Origin: Candidatus Blochmannia vicinus
GTDB lineage: Bacteria; Pseudomonadota; Gammaproteobacteria; Enterobacterales; Enterobacteriaceae
Direction of reading: 5' to 3'
DNA length: 64,000 bases
NCBI GenBank assembly: GCA_030020825.1
Contig: CP125213.1
Location: 682,001 to 746,000 of the forward strand
Shown: piece by piece, positions 1 through 9,342 of the stretch
Layout: each line of letters begins with the position of its first letter
How positions within the stretch are numbered: the stretch's first letter is position 1
Notes under the pieces: generated by a model
The model's database searches: none
What the model was told of the DNA's origin: nothing
What the model saw: the letters and a program-made list of their open reading frames with translations, nothing else
Made by a program: the position numbers and the translations under genes

Positions 1-86
1 TAAAGCAGGCCTATGGTTTAATTAAAAAAATTATGTCTTGATAGGTTATAGTTATTATAAATAAATGTATTATTTATCATTTATCA

Positions 87-380
87 TTAAATATGTATGA
101 AATCAATATGAATTGGTTTGGGTTTGAAAGGATGATATTGTATTTCTTGTACTTTAACTGTAATGGATTCTTTATTTTCAATAAATAATAGCACTAGATT
201 ATTTTTATATAGTTGTGCTACAGAATTAGGATGCAAAATGTCATTTTGATTTAGTATAATGGACAAATTTTCTTTATTGTCTTTTCTATAGACAATAGCT
301 GGACATTTGTTTTGTTTACGTAAGCGTCTTGATGCGCTTTTTTTGTGATAAGTACGCAAGTTAGCTTTGATTGTTAGCAT
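87..380 (-). CDS. rplY: 50S ribosomal protein L25
   Basis: Ribosomal protein L25 binds 5S rRNA in the central protuberance of the large subunit. The 97-residue product matches the short single-domain L25 of enterobacteria (about 94 aa) without the C-terminal extension of the CTC/TL5 type. Visible family signatures are the N-terminal SASRRLRKQNKCPAIVY segment (residues about 15-31) and the C-terminal HPFKPKPIHIDF segment. ATG start; no strong Shine-Dalgarno is seen. It stands alone, divergent from folE. Identification is secure from the conserved ends; the middle has drifted. Confidence 0.95.
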   Translation of the reverse strand: MLTIKANLRTYHKKSASRRLRKQNKCPAIVYRKDNKENLSIILNQNDILHPNSVAQLYKNNLVLLFIENKESITVKVQEIQYHPFKPKPIHIDFIHI

Positions 381-1244
381 TGATTTAATACCTGTAAAAT
401 ATAAAATTATGTTTGCATTATAATATTATTTTGATAAATATTTTTATATTGTATGTGTGAATTATTTTGGGCATGATTTTAATAATATAAATAAATTATA
501 AATTACCATTTTTATGGTATTAAGTTTATATAATTATATTGTTGGTACAATAATTTTTTAGTGTCAAATATGTCAATATATATTGTATTATAAAATGGTA
601 ATTTTGTAATAAAATGTTGTTATTATATTTTATACAATTTTATTGTAAATTTTTTTATTTATAATCTATAGTGGTGTGTTGTTTCATTAAAAATTAAAAT
701 TTATACGTTTTAGATTGTAAGTATATATATTTAACAATCACAATATAAATTTTAATTAAATTTATTTTCGGAAAGTGGTTTTAGTGTTTGTTATGCTATT
801 TATGTAATGCACGAACAATTATTTATTTTTATTTATGGAAATTAAATGATAATATAGATACATATTATAAATAATACAATGAATAAATGTGATATAGGTT
901 CATATTTTAAATAATTAAATCTTGTTCTATATAGATAGGAACAAGATGATAATTACGATATGTGTTATTTTTATTTAAATTTTTATTAGATTATTTTTAT
1001 TATGTAATATAATGGAAGATATGTATTATATACAGATGATATTATGAAATAGGTATAATTATATAAGTAAAGATTGAGCAATGTAAAATGAATATATATT
1101 GATTGTAAGTTTTATAGTAATTAAATTTAAGGTTTTAGTATTTATTAATATAAATTTAGTTGTGTCGGTTGTTTTAATATTATTATAGGTATTATACTAT
1201 ACCAAAAAATTCGTAAAAGTATCTATTTTAGAGAAAGCTGCTGC
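381..1244. other. Intergenic spacer rplY/folE (divergent)
   Basis: About 860 bases of very AT-rich sequence with no supported gene. It must hold the promoters of both divergent genes, but in this composition I cannot pick one out. A 9-bp stem with an 11-nt loop (919-927 with 939-947) is the only clear hairpin. Confidence 0.6.
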
Positions 1245-1910
1245 ATGTCTATCTTGACACAAGAAGCGTTATTAGTACGTGATGCTTTATTAGTAAAAGG
1301 GTTAGAAAACCCACTAATTGCATTGAATATTAATACTCAAATTCGTAAACTTCGTATCGAAGATCATATGAAAGCTATTGTGCATCTTCTTAATCTTGAT
1401 TTGAAACATGATAGTTTGTCAAATACTCCCAAACGTATAGCTAAAATGTATGTAGAAGAAATTTTTTCAGGTTTAGATTATTCAAATTTTCCTAAAATTG
1501 CAATTATTCAAAATACAATGCAAATTCATGAAATGATCACAGTGCGAGGAATTAATATCACTAGTACTTGTGAACATCATTTCATTGTTTTTAATGGTAA
1601 AGTTACTGTTTCTTATATTCCAAAAAAAAAAGTGATTGGTTTATCAAAAATAAATAGAATAGTACAGTTTTTTTCTAAAAGACCACAACTACAAGAACGA
1701 TTGACAAAACAAATTGCTTTAGCATTACAAACATTACTTAATACTAATGATGTGGCAATATTTATTGATGCAGTACATTATTGTGTAAAATCTAGAGGTA
1801 TACATGATATTAACAGCACTACAACTACTATTTCATTAGGAGGTGTATTTGAGTCAAATGTAAATATTAGAAAAGAGTTTTTACATACAATTACATATTA
1901 TAATCATTAA
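1245..1910 (+). CDS. folE: GTP cyclohydrolase I
   Basis: Converts GTP to 7,8-dihydroneopterin triphosphate, the first step of tetrahydrofolate synthesis, as a zinc-dependent homodecamer in the cytoplasm. The 221-residue product has E. coli FolE length. The zinc ligands are visible: Cys109 and His112 in STCEHHF and Cys180 in HYCVKSRG. The conserved core VIGLSKINRIVQFF lies at about 130-143. An in-frame A10 run (1622-1631) encodes the lysines of IPKKKV; it is intact but slippage-prone. Start ATG follows a weak purine-rich AGAGAAAG. It stands alone between two long spacers. Confidence 0.97.
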   Translation: MSILTQEALLVRDALLVKGLENPLIALNINTQIRKLRIEDHMKAIVHLLNLDLKHDSLSNTPKRIAKMYVEEIFSGLDYSNFPKIAIIQNTMQIHEMITVRGINITSTCEHHFIVFNGKVTVSYIPKKKVIGLSKINRIVQFFSKRPQLQERLTKQIALALQTLLNTNDVAIFIDAVHYCVKSRGIHDINSTTTTISLGGVFESNVNIRKEFLHTITYYNH

Positions 1911-2757
1911 ATCTTATTTATTATAAAATTTATAGTATTTACATGTCAGGAAAACGAAAACTTGTAAGATACAGGAATTACTTAAAATTATCTATTATGT
2001 TGTAATATTAAGTATTATATTTTGTTTATAAGATATTTTTATTTTTTAAAAGCTTTTCTTATTTTCAAATTAAAACTACAAACTGATATTGTGACGTAAT
2101 ACTATTTATAATATAAAAAATCAATTCATTTTGTTTATTTAAAATAATGGCTAAAATAAATAGATTTTGTGATGTATAGTATTCTATACATAGTAAAGAT
2201 ATAAATTTTAATGAAAGTTGTATTTATTTGTATTAAAAAACTAAATAGGAGAATTATAAGATACTAAAAATTTTTGTTTATGTTAGTTTTATGTATTTAA
2301 ATTTTTATATAGATAAAATAAATTAAATTAAACGGATGATAGTGCGTAGATGTGAGAGATAATTTTGATGATTAAATTTTAATTGTTTATTCTCATTTTA
2401 TTGATCGTTGTTGATTAATTGTTATTTTGATTATGTTTAAGTATTTAAGATTATAGTAATCCTAAATTATAGGATGATGCAATAGTGTTTACAATTGTTT
2501 TAATAAAGAAGATATGTTTGCTAATTTGAACTTTTCATAATTGTTGTATTGTACATTCATATATATGGATTATTTAAAAAGATAATAGTAATAATTTTAT
2601 TGTATCATACATAAATTTATAAAAAATTTATGTATGATACATCTTTAAAACTAAGATGTATGTTTATTAATAAAGCTTAAATTTTTTGTGTAGTTTGATA
2701 TTGTAAATAATTTTTATAGTAGCAAATTTATTTATATATTTATAATTAATAGTCATG
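1911..2757. other. Intergenic spacer folE/metG (convergent)
   Basis: About 850 bases with no supported gene between two convergent genes. It contains an 18-bp perfect hairpin near the metG end (listed separately) and a further 9-bp stem (2637-2645 with 2653-2661) that overlaps its right arm and so would compete with it. The rest looks like eroded sequence. Confidence 0.6.
2601..2641. terminator. 18-bp perfect hairpin between folE and metG
   Basis: Left arm 2601-2618 and right arm 2624-2641 are perfect reverse complements around a 5-nt loop. It lies about 115 bases past the metG stop and 690 past the folE stop, between convergent genes, so a bidirectional stop is the natural reading. Neither flank has a long T run, so it may act as an RNA 3'-end stabiliser or as a weak terminator. 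Confidence 0.5.
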
Positions 2758-4395
2758 TTATCGTGATTTTTTTTCTATAGATGAAATTTGATCGGAACTA
2801 ATCCGTAAAAAATATATTTTAAATTTATTAATTCGATGATTTAATAATGGTGTAGAAAGACTCTCCCATGTAAGATTAGTATTGAGGAAATTTTCACTAT
2901 ATTTAGCCAATTTAGGCAAGACAGGTTTTAGGTATATCATAATAATACGAAATAATTGAATACCCATAGAATAAATGGATAAAGCCTCTTTTTTATGGTT
3001 TGGATTTTTTGCAATAATCCATGGAGCGGTTTTATCTATATAGAAATTAGCCTCATCTGCTAATTTCATTATTTTACGCATTGCGTAATTAAATTCTCTT
3101 TTTTGAAATAATTCTCCTATAGAGTGCTTAGATTCAATAAATATATCATATAGAACTGGATTTGCTAATGTGCTTGCTAATTTCCCTCCATAGTATTGGA
3201 GTATAAACCCGGAATTTCTAGATGCTAGATTCAATACCTTATTAATAATATCCGCATTTACTTTGCTGGTGAAATCTTTTAGATTTAAATCTATATCGTT
3301 AATATGAGATGAAAGCTTTGTAGCATAATAATATCTCAAATAATCTGGATTTAAATGTGATAAATAAGTACTGACATTAATACATGTTCCTCTAGATTTT
3401 GATATTTTGGATCCATTTACAGTAACGTGTCCATGAACAAATATGTTAGTTGGTTTACGAAATTGACTACCTAATAAAATGGCAGGCCAAAATAGGCTAT
3501 GAAAATAAATAATATCTTTACCTATAAAATGATATAATTCTGATTTGGAGTTTAAATTCCAAAAATCTTTGAAGGATATATTTTTATTTTTTTTGCATAA
3601 GTTTTTAAAAGTTCCCATATATCCTATGGGAGCATCCATCCAGACATAAAAATATTTTTCTAAAGTATTAGGAATCTTAAATCCAAAATATGGTGCATCT
3701 CTAGAAATATCCCATTGTTTTAAACCTAATTTAAACCATTCTTCTATTTTATTGGCTACTTCCTTTTGTATACTTCCAGATCGTATCCATGTATGTAATG
3801 TATCGGTAAAAGCTGGTAAATCGAAGAATAAATGTTCAGATTTTCGTATTATTGGCGATTTTCCAGAAATAACTGATTTTGGGTTTATAAGATCTAAAGA
3901 TGTATAAATAGCGCCACATATTTCACAATTATCTCCGTATTGTTCTGATGCTTTACATTTTGGACATACACCTTTTATAAAGCGATCTGGTAAAAATATT
4001 TTTTTTTCAGAGTCATATAATTGATAAATAGATTTAGATGTAATAAATCCATTTTTTTTTAATCGAAAATAGATATTATTTAATAATTCTCGAGTTTCTT
4101 CGCTGTGAGTAGAATAATAGTTATCATAGCTGATGCCAAATGCATAGCAATCTTGTTTATGTTCTTGTTGTATTTGGGCAATCATTTCTTCTGGCGCTAC
4201 ATTAAGTTTTTGTGATTGCAACATAATAGCAGTTCCATGCGCATCATCCGCACAAATAAAATATACATGATTACCCTGCATACGTTGATAACGAACCCAT
4301 ATATCTGCTTGTATATGTTCCAACATGTGCCCTATATGAAGAGAACCATTAGCGTAAGGTAAGGCACAAGTAACTATCATTTTTTTTATAGTCAT
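2758..4395 (-). CDS. metG: Methionyl-tRNA synthetase, C-terminally truncated form
   Basis: Charges tRNA-Met with methionine (class I synthetase). The HIGH motif is at residues about 20-23, two CxxC knuckles (CPKC, CEIC) lie near 143-160, and the KMSKS loop reads KISKS near residue 330. The start used is the ATG at 4395 (MTIKKMIVTCALPYANG), which aligns with the E. coli N terminus; an upstream in-frame TTG at 4404 would add three residues. The product is about 545 aa against roughly 677 in E. coli: the whole C-terminal tRNA-binding/dimerisation domain is absent, so the enzyme is probably a monomer, as in several other reduced genomes. Convergent with folE. Confidence 0.95.
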   Translation of the reverse strand: MTIKKMIVTCALPYANGSLHIGHMLEHIQADIWVRYQRMQGNHVYFICADDAHGTAIMLQSQKLNVAPEEMIAQIQQEHKQDCYAFGISYDNYYSTHSEETRELLNNIYFRLKKNGFITSKSIYQLYDSEKKIFLPDRFIKGVCPKCKASEQYGDNCEICGAIYTSLDLINPKSVISGKSPIIRKSEHLFFDLPAFTDTLHTWIRSGSIQKEVANKIEEWFKLGLKQWDISRDAPYFGFKIPNTLEKYFYVWMDAPIGYMGTFKNLCKKNKNISFKDFWNLNSKSELYHFIGKDIIYFHSLFWPAILLGSQFRKPTNIFVHGHVTVNGSKISKSRGTCINVSTYLSHLNPDYLRYYYATKLSSHINDIDLNLKDFTSKVNADIINKVLNLASRNSGFILQYYGGKLASTLANPVLYDIFIESKHSIGELFQKREFNYAMRKIMKLADEANFYIDKTAPWIIAKNPNHKKEALSIYSMGIQLFRIIMIYLKPVLPKLAKYSENFLNTNLTWESLSTPLLNHRINKFKIYFLRISSDQISSIEKKSR

Positions 4396-4949
4396 AAAAA
4401 TCAATTGCAGTATCTAAATACACCATACGATAACATATATCTAATATTATTAAAAAATTATTCTTATATTTTATAATTAACGTTATGGAATATAATAATG
4501 TAATAAATTATCAAATATTAAAATAATGAAAATTATATCAGATTTATTTTTGATAGGTTATATAAATAGTTTATGTTTTGTGTTACAGAAACAATGTTAT
4601 TACTAAAAAATATATTTTTATAAATTTATGATATGTTTTAGATTTAAATGTAGTATAGATAAAGAATAAGATTTTGTTATGTTTATATATGAAATATGTG
4701 TTGCATGCATGAGTGTTTATTTCAAATATATAGTCATATCAGTTTATATTAATAATGAGCGTTTAAAACTAATAATTTATATTTATTCGAGAATTTATAT
4801 TTATGACCAATTTTTTGTTTAAAACTTTTTTATTTTTATATTTAATATATTTATGTATAATATTGTATACCATAAATTAGATATAAATTAGTAATACAAA
4901 ACTATTATTGTTACAATATAAAACATATTTATATCATAAAGGAGTGAAT
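4396..4949. other. Intergenic spacer metG/gnd (divergent)
   Basis: About 550 bases, AT-rich, no supported gene and no strong hairpin. The promoters of metG and gnd must lie here. In-frame codons upstream of the gnd GTG (from 4908) lack a ribosome-binding site and are treated as untranslated. Confidence 0.55.
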
Positions 4950-6359
4950 GTGTTTACAGAACAAAAAATTGGTATTATCGGGATGGGTGTTATGGGGCGA
5001 AACTTAGCACTAAACATTGAAAGTAGAGGTTATTGCGTTTCTATTTATAATCGTTCTAAAGATAAAACCGATTCTGTTATTGCTAATAATCCAAAAAGAA
5101 ATATTATTCCGTTCTATTCAGTAAAAACATTTGTGCTATCTTTAAAGAAACCTCGGTTTATATTTTTAATGATTACATCAGGAATATATATTGATAACAT
5201 TATAAAAATATTATTAATGTATATAAATCCAGGAGATATTTTAATTGATGGTGGCAATTCATTTTATAAAGATACTATGCGTAGAAATTTTGAATTGTCA
5301 AAAAGAGGGATAAATTTTATTGGAACTGGAATTTCTGGGGGAGAGGAAGGAGCGTTGAAGGGACCATCTCTTATGCCTGGAGGCCAAATAGACGCATACG
5401 AAATGGTTGAATCAGTTTTTAAAAAAATTGCAGCTCGTGTTAATGATGAAACTTGTGTTACATATATAGGACCGAATGGTTCTGGTCATTATGTTAAGAT
5501 GATACATAATGGGATAGAATATGGGGATATGCAGATAATTTCCGAAATATATTTTTTTCTAAAAAATATATTTCATTTGACTCATGAAGAATTAGGAAAA
5601 ATTTTTAATGAATGGAATCAAGGAGAATTAAATAGTTATCTTATAGAGATAACAAGTCGTATATTTGTTAAACGAGATATTGATAATAAATATATTATTG
5701 ATTCTGTGTTAGATGTGGCGGAAAATAAAGGTACTGGAGCATGGATTAGTCAGGATGCTATTGATCTAGAAATACCATTAAGTATGATAACTGAATCAGT
5801 GTTTGCACGTTATATATCCGTACTTAAAACTCAACGTATTAAGGCATCAAAAATATTTCTAGGGCCAAATAGGAAAGGTTGTGTTGAAAGAAAATATTTA
5901 TATTTAGAAAAAGCACAAAAAGCATTGTATCTTGGTAAGATTATTTTATATGCACAAGGTTTCTATCAATTGAAAATTGCATCTGATAAGTATCATTGGA
6001 ATTTAAATTATAAACGAATTGCTAAAATTTTTCGTGCAGGGTGTATCATTAGAGCCAAATTTTTGCAAAAAATTATTGATATTTATTCTAAACATCCAGA
6101 CATAACTAATTTAATGTTATCTCCATATTGTGTTTCTGTTGCAAATAATTACCAAAAAATGTTGAGGGATATTGTAGTGTGTGGTATTCAATACGGTATT
6201 CCAATGCCTGCTTTATCTGCTGCTATAGCATATTATGATAGTTATCGCAGTGATTTATTACCCACGAATCTTATTCAAGCACAAAGAGATTGTTTTGGAG
6301 CACACACTTACTCATGTGTTGATAAAAAAGGCCTGTTCCATACTGATTGGTTAGAATAA
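4950..6359 (+). CDS. gnd: 6-phosphogluconate dehydrogenase
   Basis: Oxidises and decarboxylates 6-phosphogluconate to ribulose 5-phosphate with NADP, third step of the oxidative pentose phosphate pathway; its partner zwf is at 30.5 kb. The NADP-binding GIIGMGVMGRNLALN motif is at the N terminus and the catalytic lysine/asparagine segment HYVKMIHNGIEYGDMQ near residue 180. The start is set at GTG 4950 because AAAGGAG (4938-4944) lies 5 nt upstream and the resulting 469-470 aa match the E. coli length; an in-frame start at 4908 has no ribosome-binding site. In E. coli gnd is close to the his operon, and here his follows in convergent orientation. Several substitutions (e.g. FRAGCIIRAKFL) keep family character. 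Confidence 0.96.
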   Translation: MFTEQKIGIIGMGVMGRNLALNIESRGYCVSIYNRSKDKTDSVIANNPKRNIIPFYSVKTFVLSLKKPRFIFLMITSGIYIDNIIKILLMYINPGDILIDGGNSFYKDTMRRNFELSKRGINFIGTGISGGEEGALKGPSLMPGGQIDAYEMVESVFKKIAARVNDETCVTYIGPNGSGHYVKMIHNGIEYGDMQIISEIYFFLKNIFHLTHEELGKIFNEWNQGELNSYLIEITSRIFVKRDIDNKYIIDSVLDVAENKGTGAWISQDAIDLEIPLSMITESVFARYISVLKTQRIKASKIFLGPNRKGCVERKYLYLEKAQKALYLGKIILYAQGFYQLKIASDKYHWNLNYKRIAKIFRAGCIIRAKFLQKIIDIYSKHPDITNLMLSPYCVSVANNYQKMLRDIVVCGIQYGIPMPALSAAIAYYDSYRSDLLPTNLIQAQRDCFGAHTYSCVDKKGLFHTDWLE

Positions 6360-6603
6360 ATATAAGAAAGAATATTACTGCGGAGTTAAATGAATTTGAT
6401 AATACTCAATGCAACGGGTTTGAGTGGTGATGTTTTCTATTTGTTATTAGGGATAGGTAGATATATTTTCTTTTTTAGTTTAATAAATTTTAGTTATTGT
6501 CAATATAAACCTGATAAATCAGACAGTGTTTTGTAAATTTATTAAACTATCTATACATGAAAATAAATAATTAGATCAATACTAATAATATTTGATTGTT
6601 TTT

Positions 6604-7257
6604 CTATATGTCATATTTTATCTGTTTACTGTTATGATTTCGTTTTTTTAGTTCTTGAATAATTGCATTAAAATTTATTGATTTACATTGTAACAGGACT
6701 AGAAGGTGATAAATTAGATCTGATGCTTCATTAATTAGTTCTTTTGTGTTGTAATCAGTAGAAATTGCTGCAAGTGCAGTTTCTAAACCTTCCTCTCCGA
6801 CTTTTTGAGCAATACGTTTAATACCACTGGTATATAAATGAGATGTATAAGATGAATTATTAGGATGAGATGGTATATTTTTTTTTGTAGATATAATGTT
6901 TTCTAGTTGGTAAAGAAAACTTAAATCTGCTATTCCAGGATGGAAGCAGCTACTAGTATTGTTGTGACAGGTAGGTCCGTGAGGTAAAACAAAAATTAAT
7001 AGTGTATCATGATCACAATCTGAATGCCAATTGATTAATTTTAATGTGTTTCCGGATGTTTCTCCTTTGGTCCATAATCTATTTTTGCTGCGTGAAAAAA
7101 AAGTAACATGTTTGGTTTGTTCTGTCTTTATCATCGATTCTTTATTCATATGTCCTAACATTAATACTTCACCTGATCTAGCGTGTTGTATAATAGCAGG
7201 TATTAAACCGTGATTTTTAGTCCAATTTAATTTTTGATGTTTATTTTTAATTAGCAT
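6604..7257 (-). CDS. hisI: Bifunctional phosphoribosyl-AMP cyclohydrolase / phosphoribosyl-ATP pyrophosphatase
   Basis: Catalyses steps 2 and 3 of histidine synthesis. The N-terminal cyclohydrolase half carries FFSRSKNRLWTKGETSGN, the zinc/magnesium site HSDCDHDTLL and GPTCHNNTSSCF. The C-terminal pyrophosphatase half (from about residue 120) carries KRIAQKVGEEGLETALA and NEASDLIYHLLVLL. Length 217 aa fits the enterobacterial fusion. It is the last gene of the operon and its ATG overlaps the end of hisF by 7 nt, typical translational coupling. Convergent with gnd; the 244-nt spacer shows no clear terminator. Confidence 0.97.
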   Translation of the reverse strand: MLIKNKHQKLNWTKNHGLIPAIIQHARSGEVLMLGHMNKESMIKTEQTKHVTFFSRSKNRLWTKGETSGNTLKLINWHSDCDHDTLLIFVLPHGPTCHNNTSSCFHPGIADLSFLYQLENIISTKKNIPSHPNNSSYTSHLYTSGIKRIAQKVGEEGLETALAAISTDYNTKELINEASDLIYHLLVLLQCKSINFNAIIQELKKRNHNSKQIKYDI

Positions 7258-8027
7258 AATCTAATTTTTATTCCTTTTTTAGATAAGAATTTTTTTAATT
7301 TATGAATATCAATAATTTTTTTATGAAAAACTGAAGCTGCTAATGTGCCATCTACATCAGCGTCACGAAAAGCTTCTAAAAAATGCCGATAAGTACCAGC
7401 TCCACCAGAGGCAATAAGCGGCACTTTGCAATGTTTTCTGATGTGTTTTAATTGATCTAAATCATAACCATTTTTCATTCCGTCCTGATTCATCATGTTT
7501 AATACTATTTCTCCGGCACCATATTCTTGTACTTTTTTAACCCAATCTAATGTTTTCCATGTTGTAGTTTTTGTGCGATAACTATCTCCAGTATAGCATC
7601 GTACTTGATATATTTTTTTTTCAGGATTATGCCAAGTATCAATACTAACTACAATACATTGTGTGCCTAAATGATCAGCTAATTTTTGGATTAGCGTTGG
7701 GTTTATTAAAGCAGGAGAATTAATTGAAATTTTATCAGCTCCAGATGCAAGAATTTGTTTAGCTTGTTTTATTGTACTAATTCCTCCAGCAACACAGAAT
7801 GGAATATTTATTATTTCGGCAATGCGAGAAATCCATTTTTTGTCTACGACTTGATTATTAGGCGATGCTGTAATATCGTAGAATACTAATTCGTCAGCTC
7901 CTTCTTTTTCGTAACGATTTGCTAAATCTAATATATCTCCTACAATTTTGTGATGTTTAAATTGCACCCCTTTTATTACTTTATTATTAGCTACATCAAG
8001 ACAAGGGATTATTCGTTTTGCCAACAT
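7251..8027 (-). CDS. hisF: Imidazole glycerol phosphate synthase, cyclase subunit
   Basis: Beta/alpha barrel that joins ammonia delivered by HisH to PRFAR, giving imidazole glycerol phosphate and AICAR. The two catalytic aspartates are in place: Asp11 (IPCLDVANN) and Asp130 (VVSIDTW). Phosphate-binding motifs such as AGGIST and ASGGAG are intact. 258 aa, normal length. The ORF overlaps hisA upstream by 19 nt and hisI downstream by 7 nt. Its integrity matters because it can work only with HisH or with free ammonia, and hisH in this window is frameshifted. Confidence 0.98.
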   Translation of the reverse strand: MLAKRIIPCLDVANNKVIKGVQFKHHKIVGDILDLANRYEKEGADELVFYDITASPNNQVVDKKWISRIAEIINIPFCVAGGISTIKQAKQILASGADKISINSPALINPTLIQKLADHLGTQCIVVSIDTWHNPEKKIYQVRCYTGDSYRTKTTTWKTLDWVKKVQEYGAGEIVLNMMNQDGMKNGYDLDQLKHIRKHCKVPLIASGGAGTYRHFLEAFRDADVDGTLAASVFHKKIIDIHKLKKFLSKKGIKIRLC

Positions 8028-8749
8028 GATATTGCCTCAGAAACAGTAAATTTATTTTCTAAAAAAGCACGACCAATAATGATTGATTTGACTCCAGCAC
8101 AACGCAATTTAGAGATTTCTGTTAGTTTATAAACACCTCCAGATGATTGGAATAATATTTTTGGCCAAGAACGACATATAGATTGATATAAAGATATGTT
8201 ACTACCTAATAAAGTTCCATCTTTAGAAATATCTGTACAAAGAACATGTTTTAATCCTATAGCGTAATATTCTTCTATTATTTGCTCTAATTTTAAATTA
8301 GTTTCTTTTTTCCAACCATAAATAGCTATTTTTCGATCTTTATTAGAAGAAATACGTATATCTACTGCTAAAACTAAATGATTTGGATCAAAATATTCAA
8401 ACCATTTTTTTACTATTTCTGGTTTTGTAACTGCTACAGAACCGAATACTATACGTGTTGCTCCTGCTTTTAAAAGAAATTCTATATCTGTAGCGTTACG
8501 TATACCTCCTCCTATTTGTATTTTTGATAAAGGATTAGCTTCTTTTATTAATTGACTAATTAATAAATTTTGTTTTTTTGCTGGATTCTGTGCACCAGTT
8601 AAATCAACTAAATGTATCATTTTTGCTCCTTGGCATATATATTGTCTTAATAATGATACGGGGTTTCCGTAACTAGTTTCCATATGATAAGATCCCTGAT
8701 ATAGTCTAACTGTTTTTCCGTTAATAATATCTAGTGCGGGAATAATCAC
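8009..8749 (-). CDS. hisA: ProFAR isomerase (phosphoribosylformimino-AICAR-ribotide isomerase)
   Basis: Beta/alpha barrel isomerase converting ProFAR to PRFAR (histidine pathway step 4), a homologue of HisF. Catalytic Asp7 (IPALDII) and Asp130 (LAVDIR) are present, as are the phosphate-binding IGGGIR and SSGG segments. 246 aa, normal length. Starts 3 nt after the hisH stop codon and overlaps hisF by 19 nt, so it is part of the tightly packed operon. Confidence 0.97.
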   Translation of the reverse strand: MIIPALDIINGKTVRLYQGSYHMETSYGNPVSLLRQYICQGAKMIHLVDLTGAQNPAKKQNLLISQLIKEANPLSKIQIGGGIRNATDIEFLLKAGATRIVFGSVAVTKPEIVKKWFEYFDPNHLVLAVDIRISSNKDRKIAIYGWKKETNLKLEQIIEEYYAIGLKHVLCTDISKDGTLLGSNISLYQSICRSWPKILFQSSGGVYKLTEISKLRCAGVKSIIIGRAFLENKFTVSEAISCWQNE

Positions 8750-8752
8750 AAA

Positions 8753-9342
8753 TTAAATCTCCAAAAAATTTTTTACTAATTGTTGTCCAGGTATACCTGA
8801 TTTTTCTGGATGAAACTGCACACCGAAAAAATTATTATATTCTATAACTGAACTAAATGATTGGCCATAATTTGTTTCGGCAATGGTTATATGACATTTT
8901 TCCATGAAATAACTATGCGCAAAATAAAAATAGTCGTTTCTTTTTATACCGCCAAATAAAGAATTTTTTTTAGGAACAGTAATAGTATTCCATCCCATAT
9001 GCGGCAGTGGAAACCCATAGTATTTCATACGTTTAATAGGTACATTAATAATTTTTAAGGTTTTAATACCATTATTTTCGTCGCTATGAGTACCAAATAA
9101 CTGCATTCCCAAACAAATACCTAATATTGGTTTAGTACAATTTTGTATTAATGTAACTAGATTTTTTTTTTTAATTGCTGCATTGCGGCTGCGGCAGTAC
9201 CTACTCCCGGTAAAAACAGTTTATCTGCTTGAGATATAATATCAATTTTATCACTGATAATTGGATTATGCCCTAATTTATGCAACATGGTTTTTACAGA
9301 AAATAAATTAGAGCAATTGGTGTTTATAATAACTATATTCAT
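8753..9342 (-). CDS. hisH: Imidazole glycerol phosphate synthase, glutaminase subunit - frameshifted in an A11 run
   Basis: Glutamine amidotransferase that feeds ammonia to HisF. The reading frame begins at ATG 9342 (MNIVIINTNCSNLFSVKTML) and stops after about 61 codons because a coding-strand run of eleven A (9162-9172) is one base out of phase. Reading on with twelve A (or nine) restores an unbroken 196-residue HisH: ...LKKKNLVTLIQNCTKPILGICLGMQLFG..., with nucleophile Cys in GICLG and the His/Glu of FHPEKSG. Both parts are otherwise undamaged and keep operon packing (4-nt overlap with hisB, 3 nt to hisA). RNA polymerase slippage on poly(A) is documented in Buchnera and Blochmannia and would rescue it; a sequencing miscount or a young pseudogene are alternatives. 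Confidence 0.9.

Noticed and set aside
9157..9342. A separate small protein of 61 residues before hisH
   Set aside because: Its sequence is the N terminus of HisH; the remainder continues in the shifted frame after the A11 run.
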